A DNA stretch of 64,000 nt from CAVQJU01 sp963712905. Lineage in GTDB: Bacteria; Acidobacteriota; Vicinamibacteria; Vicinamibacterales; CAVVIG01. The position numbers were made by a program, and so were the translations under genes. This document shows positions 8,887 to 18,166 of this stretch, one piece after another. Positions within the stretch are counted from its first letter, which is position 1; each line of letters starts with the position of its first letter. The notes beneath the pieces are model-generated. The model searched no databases and had not been told where the DNA came from. It was given only the letters and a program-made list of their open reading frames with translations. The stretch is from NCBI GenBank assembly GCA_963712905.1, contig CAVQJU010000023.1, positions 191,352 to 255,351 of the forward strand, given 5' to 3'.

Positions 8887-10560
8887 ATGACCAAAACGAC
8901 GACTGCTCAGAGCCCTCTGCAGACCCAGGCCGAGGCATCGGTTGATGCCGTTGCCGCCGAGATCCAGCGTACGGCGCGCCAGGAGCTGGACGCGCTTCGC
9001 GAACTGATCGGCACCCGGCTCGCCTCGCTCGAGCGCGGGCTTGCTCGCGACGGGAACGATCCTGCATTCGCCCCCATTCTGCAGAAGCTGTGTGAGGCCG
9101 CGACCGAGCAGGCGGATAGCGCGTCAGCCTCGGCCCGGGCCAGGGCCGAAGAAGCCGCCGCGCGTGAGCTCGCATCTGCCCGCGAGAAGGCTCAAGCCGA
9201 TTTGAACGCGGCTCTCGAGCTGGCCCAAACCGAGCTGAACGCCGCCCGCGAGCAGGCGCAAACCGAATTGAACGCGGCGCGCAAGCAGCACGACGCCGCA
9301 CAGGCTCAGAGCAAGCTCGAGTTCCAGAAGCGTCTCGCGCAATCGGAAAAGGCGTCAGCCGACGCCGCTCGCGCGCTCGCCGAGGCCGAGCGCGTGGCCG
9401 CGTCGGTCCGGCATGCTGCCGAGGTCGGAGCCGCCAACCTCCATGAAGCGCACGCGCGCATTCAGGCGCTTGAACAGGAAACGGTGGAGCTGGCGCTGGC
9501 GCGGGACGTCGCGGACGCGCACCTCGAAGGCGAAGTCCAGGCGCGGACCACGCTCGCGGCCGAACTCGACGCCGTGCGCGAAATGGCGCTGTACGCGCAG
9601 ACCGACGCCGATACGAGCCGGCTCGCGCTCCGAAACGCGACCGAACGGATTCGGGTCCTCGAGGAGCGCCACCGGAAGCTCGACGCCGAGCCCCGCAAGT
9701 CGGCCGGTGCGCCGACCGCGGAAGCCGCCGCCACCCTCGAGGAGGTCAGGGCCGGCCTTCAGACGCTCACTGCCACGACGACGGGACGCGGCCTGCTCGA
9801 TGCTTTGCTCGAGCCATTGGCCCAGCACTTCTCCATGGTCGCGTGGTGCGTGGTTCGTCCCGACGACTACGTCGTCTGGGGAAGTCGAGGATTCGATCCG
9901 CCGCTCCAGAGCCGGAAGACCGTCAGCCCTGTGCCGCCCGACTCTCCGTTGTTGCGAGCGTTGGCCGAGCGGAAGCCGGCGACGGCACGGCCGACCGACG
10001 GTCAGGCGCCGCTCGGCTTGTCGGGGCGTCCCGTCGGATACGCCATCGCGCTGCCGATTGTGGAGCAAGGCCAGGGCTGGGTGATGCTGTACGCGGAAAA
10101 CCCGCCGGAGTCGACCTGTGGCGACCCGGATGTGGCGGCGAAGGTCGCCGAGATCTTCGCGGATCATGTGCGGCGCCGCCTGCGCAAGAAGCAAGCGGCC
10201 CTGTCCGAGGAGTCCTCGACGCATTCGCCGGAGCGGAAGGCTCGGCGCGTCAAGATCAAGAAGAACGTCAATGTCACCATCGACGGCGCCCCGAGCGCAC
10301 TGGTGGACCTGTCCACGACCGGCGCGCAGGTGCTGTCGCCGCGCGCCGTTCGCCCTGACCATTCCGTGCAGTTGATGCTCCCGAATGACAACGGCAGCCT
10401 GTCGTGCCGGGCTCGCGTCGTGTGGGTCGTCGTAGAGCACGCTCGCGACCCCAAACACTCGATGTATCGCGCCGGCATTCAGTTTCGCGACGCGGATGCG
10501 CCGGCGTTCGAAGCGTTCTTCAGCAAGCACGGCATCGTCGAGACCGCGATCAAGCACTAA
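8887..10560 (+). CDS. Coiled-coil, GAF-like and PilZ domain protein
   Basis: The 557-residue protein has a long Ala/Glu/Arg-rich coiled coil (about residues 10-275, with repeated LNAAREQAQTELNAAR-type heptads), a GAF-like sensory part (about 295-430: FSMVAWCVVRPDDYVVWGSR, GYAIALPIVEQGQGWVMLYA) and a C-terminal PilZ domain (about 455-550) with RKARRVKIKKNVNV, LVDLSTTGAQVLS and MYRAGIQFRD. PilZ domains bind cyclic di-GMP through an RxxxR and a (D/N)xSxxG motif; both are recognisable. The ATG at 8887 is preferred; an in-frame TTG at 8851 is possible. A role in cyclic di-GMP-controlled surface structure or motility is inferred from the domains only. Confidence 0.8.
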   Translation: MTKTTTAQSPLQTQAEASVDAVAAEIQRTARQELDALRELIGTRLASLERGLARDGNDPAFAPILQKLCEAATEQADSASASARARAEEAAARELASAREKAQADLNAALELAQTELNAAREQAQTELNAARKQHDAAQAQSKLEFQKRLAQSEKASADAARALAEAERVAASVRHAAEVGAANLHEAHARIQALEQETVELALARDVADAHLEGEVQARTTLAAELDAVREMALYAQTDADTSRLALRNATERIRVLEERHRKLDAEPRKSAGAPTAEAAATLEEVRAGLQTLTATTTGRGLLDALLEPLAQHFSMVAWCVVRPDDYVVWGSRGFDPPLQSRKTVSPVPPDSPLLRALAERKPATARPTDGQAPLGLSGRPVGYAIALPIVEQGQGWVMLYAENPPESTCGDPDVAAKVAEIFADHVRRRLRKKQAALSEESSTHSPERKARRVKIKKNVNVTIDGAPSALVDLSTTGAQVLSPRAVRPDHSVQLMLPNDNGSLSCRARVVWVVVEHARDPKHSMYRAGIQFRDADAPAFEAFFSKHGIVETAIKH

Positions 10561-10637
10561 TCGCCGTCTCTGATTGGCCACGGCTTTCCTCCTCGACAAT
10601 ATCGCGAAGTCGACACCGATCGAGATACACTACGCTC

Positions 10638-11741
10638 ATGAAACGTCTTATTTTTGGAGCCTTGACCGCGCTGGCCAGCGCCGGGATCCTCACGACCGTC
10701 GGCGTGTCCGGCCAGGGCCGCGTCGACTCGGCCGGTGTCATGACGCCTTCGGGCGGTGTGCCGGCGCTCGGCAGCTACAAGGTGCCGAAGGCGGCGTGGG
10801 GCGAGCCAAACCTCCAGGGCACCTACAACGCCAACGACCTGCAGGGCATTCCGATGCAGCGCCCCGAGTCTTTCGGCACGCGGTACAGGCTGACCGACGA
10901 CGAGTTCAAGCAGCGCGTGGCGCAACGCGACCAGAACGTGGCCAACGACAACAGCGACGAGTTCTCGCTGGAACGCGGAGAAGAGTTCGAGGCGAAGTTC
11001 GGCACCGTCGGCGGGGCCGTCTCGCCGCCGCCGCACTGGCTCGAGCGCGCGAAGGGCGTCAGCCACGTGTCCTCGTACGTCATCGATCCGCCGGACGGGC
11101 GGATTCCGGCGTTGACGCCCGCGGCGCAGGCCGCGGCCGAGCAGCGCCAGCAGGCCCAGGCCGCCCGCCGCCGCCAGCTGAACGGTGTCGAGGCCGACTG
11201 GACCACCGATCGCAGCAACTACGACCGCTGCATCAGCACCGGCGTGCTGAATTCGGTCACGCCGAAGATCTACAACTCCGGCAGCCGCATCGTGCAGGGA
11301 CCGGGCTGGCTCGCGTTCCAGAACGAGATGATTCACGAGACGCGGGTCATCCCGACGGACGGCCGCAAGAACGTCGGCGCGGCGATCAGGAACTGGATGG
11401 GCAATTCGGTTGGCCACTGGGAAGGCGACGTCCTCGTCGTCGAAACCCGGAACATCAAGCCCGAGTCGGTCGTCAACGGACAGCCGCTGTCGGACGAGGG
11501 CGTACTGATCGAACGGTTCACGCTGGCGGACGCGAACACGCTCGACTACCGCATGACAATCAACGACCCGAAGGTCTACGCCGCGCCGTGGACGGTGCGG
11601 CTTCCGATCCCCCGCGAACAGAGCTACGGGTTCTACGAATACGCGTGCCACGAGGGGAACTACGCGATGCGCAACCTCCTCTCCGGCTCGCGCGCCGAAG
11701 ACAAGCGGCGCGCCGAGGCGCTGGCTCGCGGCGGAAACTAG
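10638..11741 (+). CDS. Secreted protein of an Acidobacteriota-enriched unknown family
   Basis: The 367-residue product has a signal peptide (MKRLIFGALTALASAGILTT) and the hallmarks of a large Acidobacteriota family of unknown function: PNLQGTYN near the N-terminus, WTTDRSNYDRCIS, a central NWMGNSVGHWEGDVLVVET stretch, LIERFTLADANTLDYRMTI and YEYACHEGNYAMRNLLSG. Proteins of this type occur in many paralogous copies; no biochemical role is established. The ATG at 10638 matches the signal peptide; the same frame is open far upstream but without a plausible start. A perfect hairpin about 40 bp downstream probably ends transcription. Confidence 0.75.
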   Translation: MKRLIFGALTALASAGILTTVGVSGQGRVDSAGVMTPSGGVPALGSYKVPKAAWGEPNLQGTYNANDLQGIPMQRPESFGTRYRLTDDEFKQRVAQRDQNVANDNSDEFSLERGEEFEAKFGTVGGAVSPPPHWLERAKGVSHVSSYVIDPPDGRIPALTPAAQAAAEQRQQAQAARRRQLNGVEADWTTDRSNYDRCISTGVLNSVTPKIYNSGSRIVQGPGWLAFQNEMIHETRVIPTDGRKNVGAAIRNWMGNSVGHWEGDVLVVETRNIKPESVVNGQPLSDEGVLIERFTLADANTLDYRMTINDPKVYAAPWTVRLPIPREQSYGFYEYACHEGNYAMRNLLSGSRAEDKRRAEALARGGN

Positions 11742-11780
11742 CTGACCCGCTTCGGAGCCCCCTCCGACTGATCGGAGATT

Positions 11781-11805
11781 CCCGGAGGTGTGTGGCACCT
11801 CCGGG
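11781..11805 (+). terminator. Intrinsic terminator-like hairpin
   Basis: Perfect 10-bp stem (CCCGGAGGTG, loop TGTGG, CACCTCCGGG), 40 bp after the stop codon of the upstream gene. It is followed by a pyrimidine-rich rather than pure-T stretch (GCCTTCCAATTCTTCC), so termination strength is uncertain. Confidence 0.6.
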
Positions 11806-11944
11806 GCCTTCCAATTCTTCCAACTCGCTCTCCAACCTTTTAATTGTCGTCGCCGCCGTCAAACGGCAATGTGGCAGCCGTATTGCCGGGAGACATCTGC
11901 CAGACTGCGGGTTCGCAGTGAGAACAGCGAGAAAGGAAGAGGTC

Positions 11945-12517
11945 ATGACGCGACACAGAGTAGTCATCACGGGAGTGGGCCTGGTAGCCGTTATGGCCAT
12001 GCCAGGGATCGTTCGGGCGCAGGCGAAAACCACGACCGAGAACGTCAAGGGCGCCGCCCGTGTCACCAGCACCCGGATGACGGGAACGGTGGATTGGGTT
12101 CAGGGCAACACGCTCGTCGCCAGGATGCAGCCCAACGGCCTCTACCACGTGTTCACCGTGCAACCGGGCCGGGAGTTCGTGATCGACGGACAGACCAAAC
12201 ACATCGGCGATCTCAAGCCCGGCACCGTGCTGACCGCGACGGTGACGACGACGACACGGCCCGTGACGGTGCGCACGACGAGCGTGCTCAACGGCACGGT
12301 GTTTTGGGTCCAGGGCAACTACGTCGTCCTGACGCACGAAAACGGCGAAAACCACGAGTACAACGTCCCCGCATCGTTCAAGTTCGTGGTCGAGGGCAAG
12401 CCCGCGTCAGTTGCCGAGCTCAAGCAAGGCATGAAGGTATCGGCCACCAAGATCGTCGAAGCGCCCTATACTGAGCTCGCGACGAATACCGTCGTCACGG
12501 GCAAGGCACCCAAGTAG
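11945..12517 (+). CDS. Secreted protein with duplicated beta-rich module
   Basis: The 190-residue product has a signal peptide ending near GIVRAQA and then two copies of a module of about 60 residues. The first opens GTVDWVQGNTLVARMQPNGL and the second GTVFWVQGNYVVLTHENGEN; both continue with F.V..G.EFVIDGQ / FKFVVEGK and a KPG/KQGM segment before a T-rich strand. The pattern suggests small OB-like or SH3-like barrels. A GGAAGAGG-type ribosome site precedes the ATG at 11945. The family is unknown to me. It lies upstream of the Omp85-type gene with a 30-bp gap, so the two may be co-transcribed. Confidence 0.65.
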   Translation: MTRHRVVITGVGLVAVMAMPGIVRAQAKTTTENVKGAARVTSTRMTGTVDWVQGNTLVARMQPNGLYHVFTVQPGREFVIDGQTKHIGDLKPGTVLTATVTTTTRPVTVRTTSVLNGTVFWVQGNYVVLTHENGENHEYNVPASFKFVVEGKPASVAELKQGMKVSATKIVEAPYTELATNTVVTGKAPK

Positions 12518-12547
12518 GGTGACGATTCGACTTCCTCGACACTTCAG

Positions 12548-13831
12548 ATGCTGAGCGACTTGATCGTCGTGGCCCGGCTCGCTCGGGTCCCCTGGCGATT
12601 CGTCTTTCTGCTATTCGTCGCCGCGACGCCGGCGTTGGCACAGGAGCAGCCCGGCGCGGTTCCGCAAACACGTGAGGCGGTCATTGCCGGCGAGCGCGCC
12701 GACAAGGTCGCCGAGCTCTGGCCCGAACGCCAGAACGCGATGGTGGACATCGCCAATGGCCTGAGCGAGCGCGGACTCGGGGAGGGCCTCGACTCCGGCA
12801 AGGGCGCGAACGGCATCCAGCTCCTGTTCGGCGGCATGCGGTCGGGGCAAGGCATGAGCGGGGGCGTCGGCTACCGCCGGTCGGACCTGTTCCGCGAGCA
12901 GCTGGGGATTCGCGGTACGGCGCGCGCCACGACCCGCGGCGGCTACATGTTCGACGCGGACGTCGACTTCAAGGGATTCCGCACCGATCGCACGTTCCTG
13001 CGGTGGTATACGCGGTTCGAGCACTCGCGGCACGTCGATTACTTCGGCCAGGGGAACGATTCGCTCGAGGCGAATCGGACGAGCTACCGGTACGACGACT
13101 TCTCCAGCGACTTCAACGGCTCGTTCGCGCTGACGCGCCGTGTCCGCGTTGGCGGCACCGGCGGGTATTTCCACGCGCACACGGCCACGAGCGGCGAAGA
13201 CGACGTCATTCCCATCGACGAAGCCTTCCCCGCGGACAGCCTGCCCGGGTTCGGCGCGGACACGAAGTACACGCGCATCGGCGTGTTCGCGTACTACGAC
13301 TCGCGCGATTCGCAGACCGGTCCGAGGAGCGGCGGGTTGATCGTCGCGCGATATCGTGAGTACTGGGACATCGACCTGAAGCAGTTCGCTTTCCGGCAGA
13401 CCGAGTTCGCGGTGCAGAAATACGTGCCGTACTTCAACGGAGGCCGCGTCCTCGCCTTTGGCGGATCCGCCGTGCTGTCCTACCCCAAGGAGGGCAACGC
13501 GGTGCCGTTCTATCTTCAACCGACGCTTGGCGGCAGCGACGAGCTGCGCGGGTTCACACCGTACCGGTTCAAGGACTACCACTCGGTGAACCTGACCGCC
13601 GAACACCGCTGGCACGCCTTCAGCATGCTGGACATGGCGTTGTTCGCCGACGCGGGCAAGGTCGTCCCGCTCAAGCGCGACGTCGACGTCTCGCACCTTC
13701 ACTACGGCGGCGGCATCGGCTTTCGCTGGCGGATCCGTCGGGCCATTGTCAGCCGCATTGACTTCGCGGTTTCGTCGGAAGGCCTCCAGTGGATCTGGAC
13801 CTTCAACGACATCCTCGATCCGAAGTTCTGA
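12548..13831 (+). CDS. BamA/TamA (Omp85) family outer membrane protein
   Basis: A 427-residue protein with a signal peptide (WRFVFLLFVAATPALAQ), no obvious POTRA domains, and a C-terminal surface-antigen (Omp85 D15) barrel. Diagnostic parts are the GPRSGGLIVARYREYWD strand pair, YLQPTLGGSDELRGFTPYRF (the conserved GG..LRGF lid-lock region), DMALFADAGKV and the final barrel strands GIGFRWRIRRAIVSRIDFAV. The short length and lack of POTRA repeats suggest a specialised transporter or lipid-handling barrel rather than essential BamA. The next gene starts 5 bp downstream, so the pair is probably one operon. Confidence 0.85.
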   Translation: MLSDLIVVARLARVPWRFVFLLFVAATPALAQEQPGAVPQTREAVIAGERADKVAELWPERQNAMVDIANGLSERGLGEGLDSGKGANGIQLLFGGMRSGQGMSGGVGYRRSDLFREQLGIRGTARATTRGGYMFDADVDFKGFRTDRTFLRWYTRFEHSRHVDYFGQGNDSLEANRTSYRYDDFSSDFNGSFALTRRVRVGGTGGYFHAHTATSGEDDVIPIDEAFPADSLPGFGADTKYTRIGVFAYYDSRDSQTGPRSGGLIVARYREYWDIDLKQFAFRQTEFAVQKYVPYFNGGRVLAFGGSAVLSYPKEGNAVPFYLQPTLGGSDELRGFTPYRFKDYHSVNLTAEHRWHAFSMLDMALFADAGKVVPLKRDVDVSHLHYGGGIGFRWRIRRAIVSRIDFAVSSEGLQWIWTFNDILDPKF

Positions 13832-13835
13832 CGCC

Positions 13836-16706
13836 ATGCCACGCACCACAGTCCTGTGCCTTGCCATCGCGATTTTCGCCGGAGCCGTCCTGGCGGCGGA
13901 GGGTCCCCGGTTCTACCCGGACGACCCGCTTGCTACCGAGCCTCGCCCGCTGGCGGTCAGCGAACCACAGCGGCGCGCGCTGAGCGCCCTGCTCGAGACG
14001 GTGAACAGCAACCTCAGGACGAGGGGGCAGCGTCACCCGGCCGATGGCGTCCTGGAATCGAAGGGCGTGAACACGCTCGGTGAGGTGATGGACGGCGACT
14101 GGTATGTGAACCGCCACGCGGTCCCGCCGCATGACCCTGGCCGAGTTGCAGCGTGGTCCCGGCCACGACCGGCCACCGGACCTGACCGGCGGCTGGCGAG
14201 TGCTCGTCGTCAAGCCGTTCGGGGTCAACCCGGGCCTGCTGGTGGCTGACGCCAGGCGGGATCTCTTCCTCCTTCGGTTCGACCCGATCGACTCAGAGGG
14301 CCTGGCCACGGGCGCGCAAATGGTGGCGTCGCAGTTCTTCTACGCTCTCGGCTATCACGTCGCCGAGAACTACATCATTCGATTCGACCGGCCGCGGCTG
14401 ACGGTCGATGAGACCGGGCAGATGGTGTCGAGCGCGGGCCAGGCCCGTCCCCTCGTCGCCGAAGACATCGACAGGTTTCTGAGAACCGTCCCGGAGGGGG
14501 CCGGCCGCACCTATCGCGCGGTGGCGACGCGCATCCCCGAGGGCCGCGCGGCGCTGCTCGGCCCGTATCAGATGTGGGGCACGCGCACCGACGACCCGAA
14601 CGACACGGTGCCGCACGAGCATCGGCGCGATCTCCGCGGCATGTTCGTGTTTGCCGCGTGGCTGAACTTCAGTTACGCGCGCGCGGTCACCACCCAGGAC
14701 ATCGTCGCGGCCGTCGATGGCGTTCCACGAATCCGCCACTACGTGGTGGACTTCACCAGGTCGCTTGGCAGCGGTATGTACGACGGCTCGAAGCTCGTCT
14801 GGGAAGGCAACGAGACTCTTGTGACGTCGCGGGGCGCGGTCGGCAAGACCATCGCCGGCCTTGGCCTGGCGACGCCGGCGTGGATGCGGGAGAAGTATTC
14901 TGACCTGCCGGAGGTCGGCAGATTCGGCAGCAGCACGTTCGACCCGGACGCGTGGACGTCCGCCGACCCCCAGCCGCCGTTCGTGAATCGCCTGCCGGAC
15001 GATACCTTCTGGGCCGCCCGCCAGGTCATGGCGTTCACCGACGAGGACATCCGCGCGATCGTGCAGACGGGGCAATACAGCAAGCCGGCCGAGGACTGGA
15101 TCACGGCGACGCTTATCGAGCGCCGCAACCGCATCGGCCGGACGTATTTCGGACGCGTGCTTCCACTCGACCACATCCGGGTTCAGGGAAACACCCTGGC
15201 GTTCGACGACCTGGGCGTTTCGAGCGGTTTTGCCAGCCCGCGTGACCTACACAATCACCTGGAACAAGTTCGACAACGCCAGGAACGCCATGCTGGAGGA
15301 GGTTGGGACGGGTGCGGAGGTGCCGGATGCGGCGCGCGCGCTTCCCGTCGGCTCCTACGTGATGGCTCGCGTTCACGCAGGCTCCCAGGCCATGAACGTC
15401 ACCGCGTATCTGCGCAGGCAGGCCGACGGTGTTCAGGTCGTGGGGCTCGACCGGTCGTGGCCCCTCAAGAACGTCGTGACGCCGCCACCACCGCCGCGTG
15501 CCGATCGCCGCGCCTATGCCGACCTGGCGCCCCGCCAGCAGGAGCTGTTCAAGACGTACGTAGATAACTACAACGGCACGCGCGGCACGCAATACACGAC
15601 CGAAGAGGGATTCGAGCGTCTTACCGTCTCTGAACAGACCACCTTCTACGGCGTCACGCACGCGCTGCTGCACACGCCGCTGACCGACTCCAGTGGCGCG
15701 GCGGTCGGGGTGGCCATCGATCGGGTCGAGGCCGTCAGCCGGATCGCCGGCCAATACGAAGGGCTGGGCGGTGACCAGCAGTTCCGAATCTTCGTCACGC
15801 TGAAGCCGGGCACGCGTGAACTGCTCGAGAAAAGCCGTGAGTTCTTCATTGACCACCAGAACACCGTCTACCACGTCGGGTACCCGCGCTCCTACCGCCA
15901 GGTTGGCAAAGAGCCGAACATGCAGTGGTCGATGTCCGAGGACGGGCTGCGGGCGGATATCGACGTGGACTACCGGTCGAGCAAGAGCCCCAAGTCACTC
16001 TTCAACGGACACCTCACCGCGTCCAACTCCGACGTGCGGGCCGGGGACAACCCGAAAGCCCACAACGCGCGCTGGTCAGGACTCATCCTGTGGTGGCAGG
16101 ACAGCCTCGGCAAACTGCAGATCAACCTGGCCAAGCCCGTGGATCTCGCCAGCACCGACCGCGCCATGGGCCCGGCGACTCCCCTCCCTCCCGACCGGCC
16201 GTCCGGCGCCGCGCCCGAGAAGCTCGAGGACGCCGCCCAGGAGTTTCTGACGGACTGGCTGGTCCGGCGCCAGTACCGATCAGGCGCTCGAGTTCCTCTC
16301 ACCGCAGTCCTATGCCTGCGTGAACCTGAGCGACGATGCGAGGAGCCAGGCGCTTGACGCGCCCGCCGTGCGCCGCGAGGCTCGCAAGCTGATGGAATAC
16401 GCGGGTGCGCGCCTTGGCCCGCGCCCGGACCTCACGAGCGCCATCGTCGCGTTCACGCCGCGCAACCCCGACCGCCCGGTCGTCGACCACCCGTTCAAGA
16501 GGGAATTCCTCCTGGGGCCGGTACCGGAGGCCGAGGCGCGGCAGTACCTGTGCAACCAGGCGGCGGCGCCCGTCGGCGGCACGCCCCCCGACTACTACGC
16601 CGTGGTCTTCACGTTTCGAACCGATGGCGGCGGGACGCTGGGGTTGCTCTGGAACCGTGAAGGCGGGCGCTGGAAGATTGTGTCGTATCAGCCGCTCGTG
16701 CCGTAG
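13836..16706 (+). pseudogene. Large secreted protein of unknown function, broken by three single-base insertions
   Basis: Four collinear segments in successive frames add up to about 955 residues. The gene opens at 13836 with a signal peptide (TVLCLAIAIFAGAVLAAE); extra bases at about 14130, 15235 and 16277 move the frame each time by +1. After correction the joins read smoothly (for example RRQY followed by DQALEFLSPQSYACVN). Part one (to about 15490) contains QFFYALGYHVAENYIIRF, RDLRGMFVFAAWLNFSYARA and RRNRIGRTYF; part two contains TTFYGVTHALLHTPLTDSSG and GHLTASNSDVRAGDN. In my memory these two parts occur as separate adjacent genes in related bacteria, so a fusion or a missed stop near 15490 is possible. 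It starts 5 bp after the Omp85 gene. Confidence 0.6.
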
Positions 16707-16726
16707 CGCCTCTACGACGCGCACCG

Positions 16727-18162
16727 ATGATACTGCCTGGACACAAGACCAAGATCGTCGCCACGATCGGCCCGGCCTCGGAATCGCCGGAGATGCTCGA
16801 ACGCCTCATTCGCGCGGGGCTGAACATCGCGCGACTGAACTTCTCGCACGGGGACTTCACCGGGCACGCCGAGCACATCGCGCGCATCCGCGCCGCGGCA
16901 CACGCCACCGGCCGGCGGGTCGCGATCATGGCCGACCTGCCGGGTCCGAAGATGCGCGTCGGCACGATCGAGCCCGAGCCGATCCAGCTGCGTGTCCGGC
17001 GATCCCTTCACGCTGACCACGGACGACATCGTCGGCAACCAGCGCCGGGTCTCGATGAGCTTCGAACGGCTGCCCAAGGTGGTGAAGCCGGGCGACCAGC
17101 TCTTTCTCAACGACGGCCTGGTCCAACTCGTGGTGGAGCGCGTGACGGGCAACGATGTCCTCTGCACCGTGGCGGTCGGCGGCGAACTGCGTTCCAGGAA
17201 GGGGCTCAATCTGTCGGGCATCGATCTCGGCATCAGCGCGTTTACCGAGCACGATCGCGCCTGCCTGGAATTCGCGCTCGCGCATGGAGTGGACGCCGTC
17301 AGCCAGTCGTTCGTGGAAACAGCCGCGGACATCGAAGCGGTGCGCGCGGCGGCGAAAGCCCTCGGCAAGCAGCCCTTCGTCATCGCGAAGATCGAGCGTG
17401 CCGATGCGCTCAGACATCTCGACGACATCCTGAACGCGAGCGACGGCATCATGGTGGCGCGCGGCGATCTCGGCGTGGAACTCCCGGTCGAACAGATTGC
17501 CGTCATCCAGAAGGATCTCATCTCCCGGGCCGGCCGCGTCGGCAAGCCGGTGATCACGGCCACGCAGATGCTCGAATCCATGACCGCCAGCCGGCTCCCC
17601 ACACGGGCCGAGTCCACCGACGTGGCCAACGCCATCCTGGACGGCACCGACTGCATCATGCTCTCGGGCGAGTCGGCGATGGGCAAGTATCCGGAGGAGG
17701 CGGTGGCGATGCTGGCGAAGATCGCCGCCTACACCGAAAGGCACCGCCCATCCCGGCTGCCGTCGAAAGCGATAGCCGGCGACCGCCAGCCGACGTCGCC
17801 GGCCGAGGCGATGGCGTCGGTCGTGGAGAACGCGCTGTCAACCGTGCCGTGCGCCGCGGTCTTCGTGCCCACCAGGACGGGAACCACCGCCGCGAATGAT
17901 CTCGCGATTCAATCCGGCGGTGTGGATTGTCGCCGTGAGCCGTGACCGCCAGGTGTGCCAGAACCTGGCGTTTTCCTACGGCGTGCATCCAATCCACCTC
18001 GCCGAGCAGCCTGACAACTGGACGGTCTTTGCGCGGCACTGGGTCCACGAGCACGAGGTCCCCGGCGCCCTGGCGATGCTGGTGGCCGGTCCGTCCACGC
18101 ACAACCCGGCCGACAACCACCGGCTCGAATTCCTGCGCGTGGAAGAGAAGATGATCGGCTGA
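16727..18162 (+). pseudogene. pyk: Pyruvate kinase, frame broken twice
   Basis: Pyruvate kinase transfers phosphate from phosphoenolpyruvate to ADP in the last step of glycolysis. The start (KTKIVATIGPASESPEMLER, NIARLNFSHGDFTGH, IMADLPGPKMRVG) and the catalytic core (FVIAKIERADALRHLDDI, DGIMVARGDLGVELPVEQI, PVITATQMLESM, DGTDCIMLSGESAMGKYP) are unmistakable. An extra C at about 16991 and an extra G at about 17892 shift the frame, splitting it into three overlapping ORFs; removing each restores a chain of about 478 residues whose end carries the C-terminal domain (AVSRDRQVCQNLAFSYGVHP). As no other damage is visible, sequencing error is likelier than loss of the enzyme. It converges on glycogen phosphorylase with 4 bp between stops. 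Confidence 0.85.
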
Positions 18163-18166
18163 TCGC

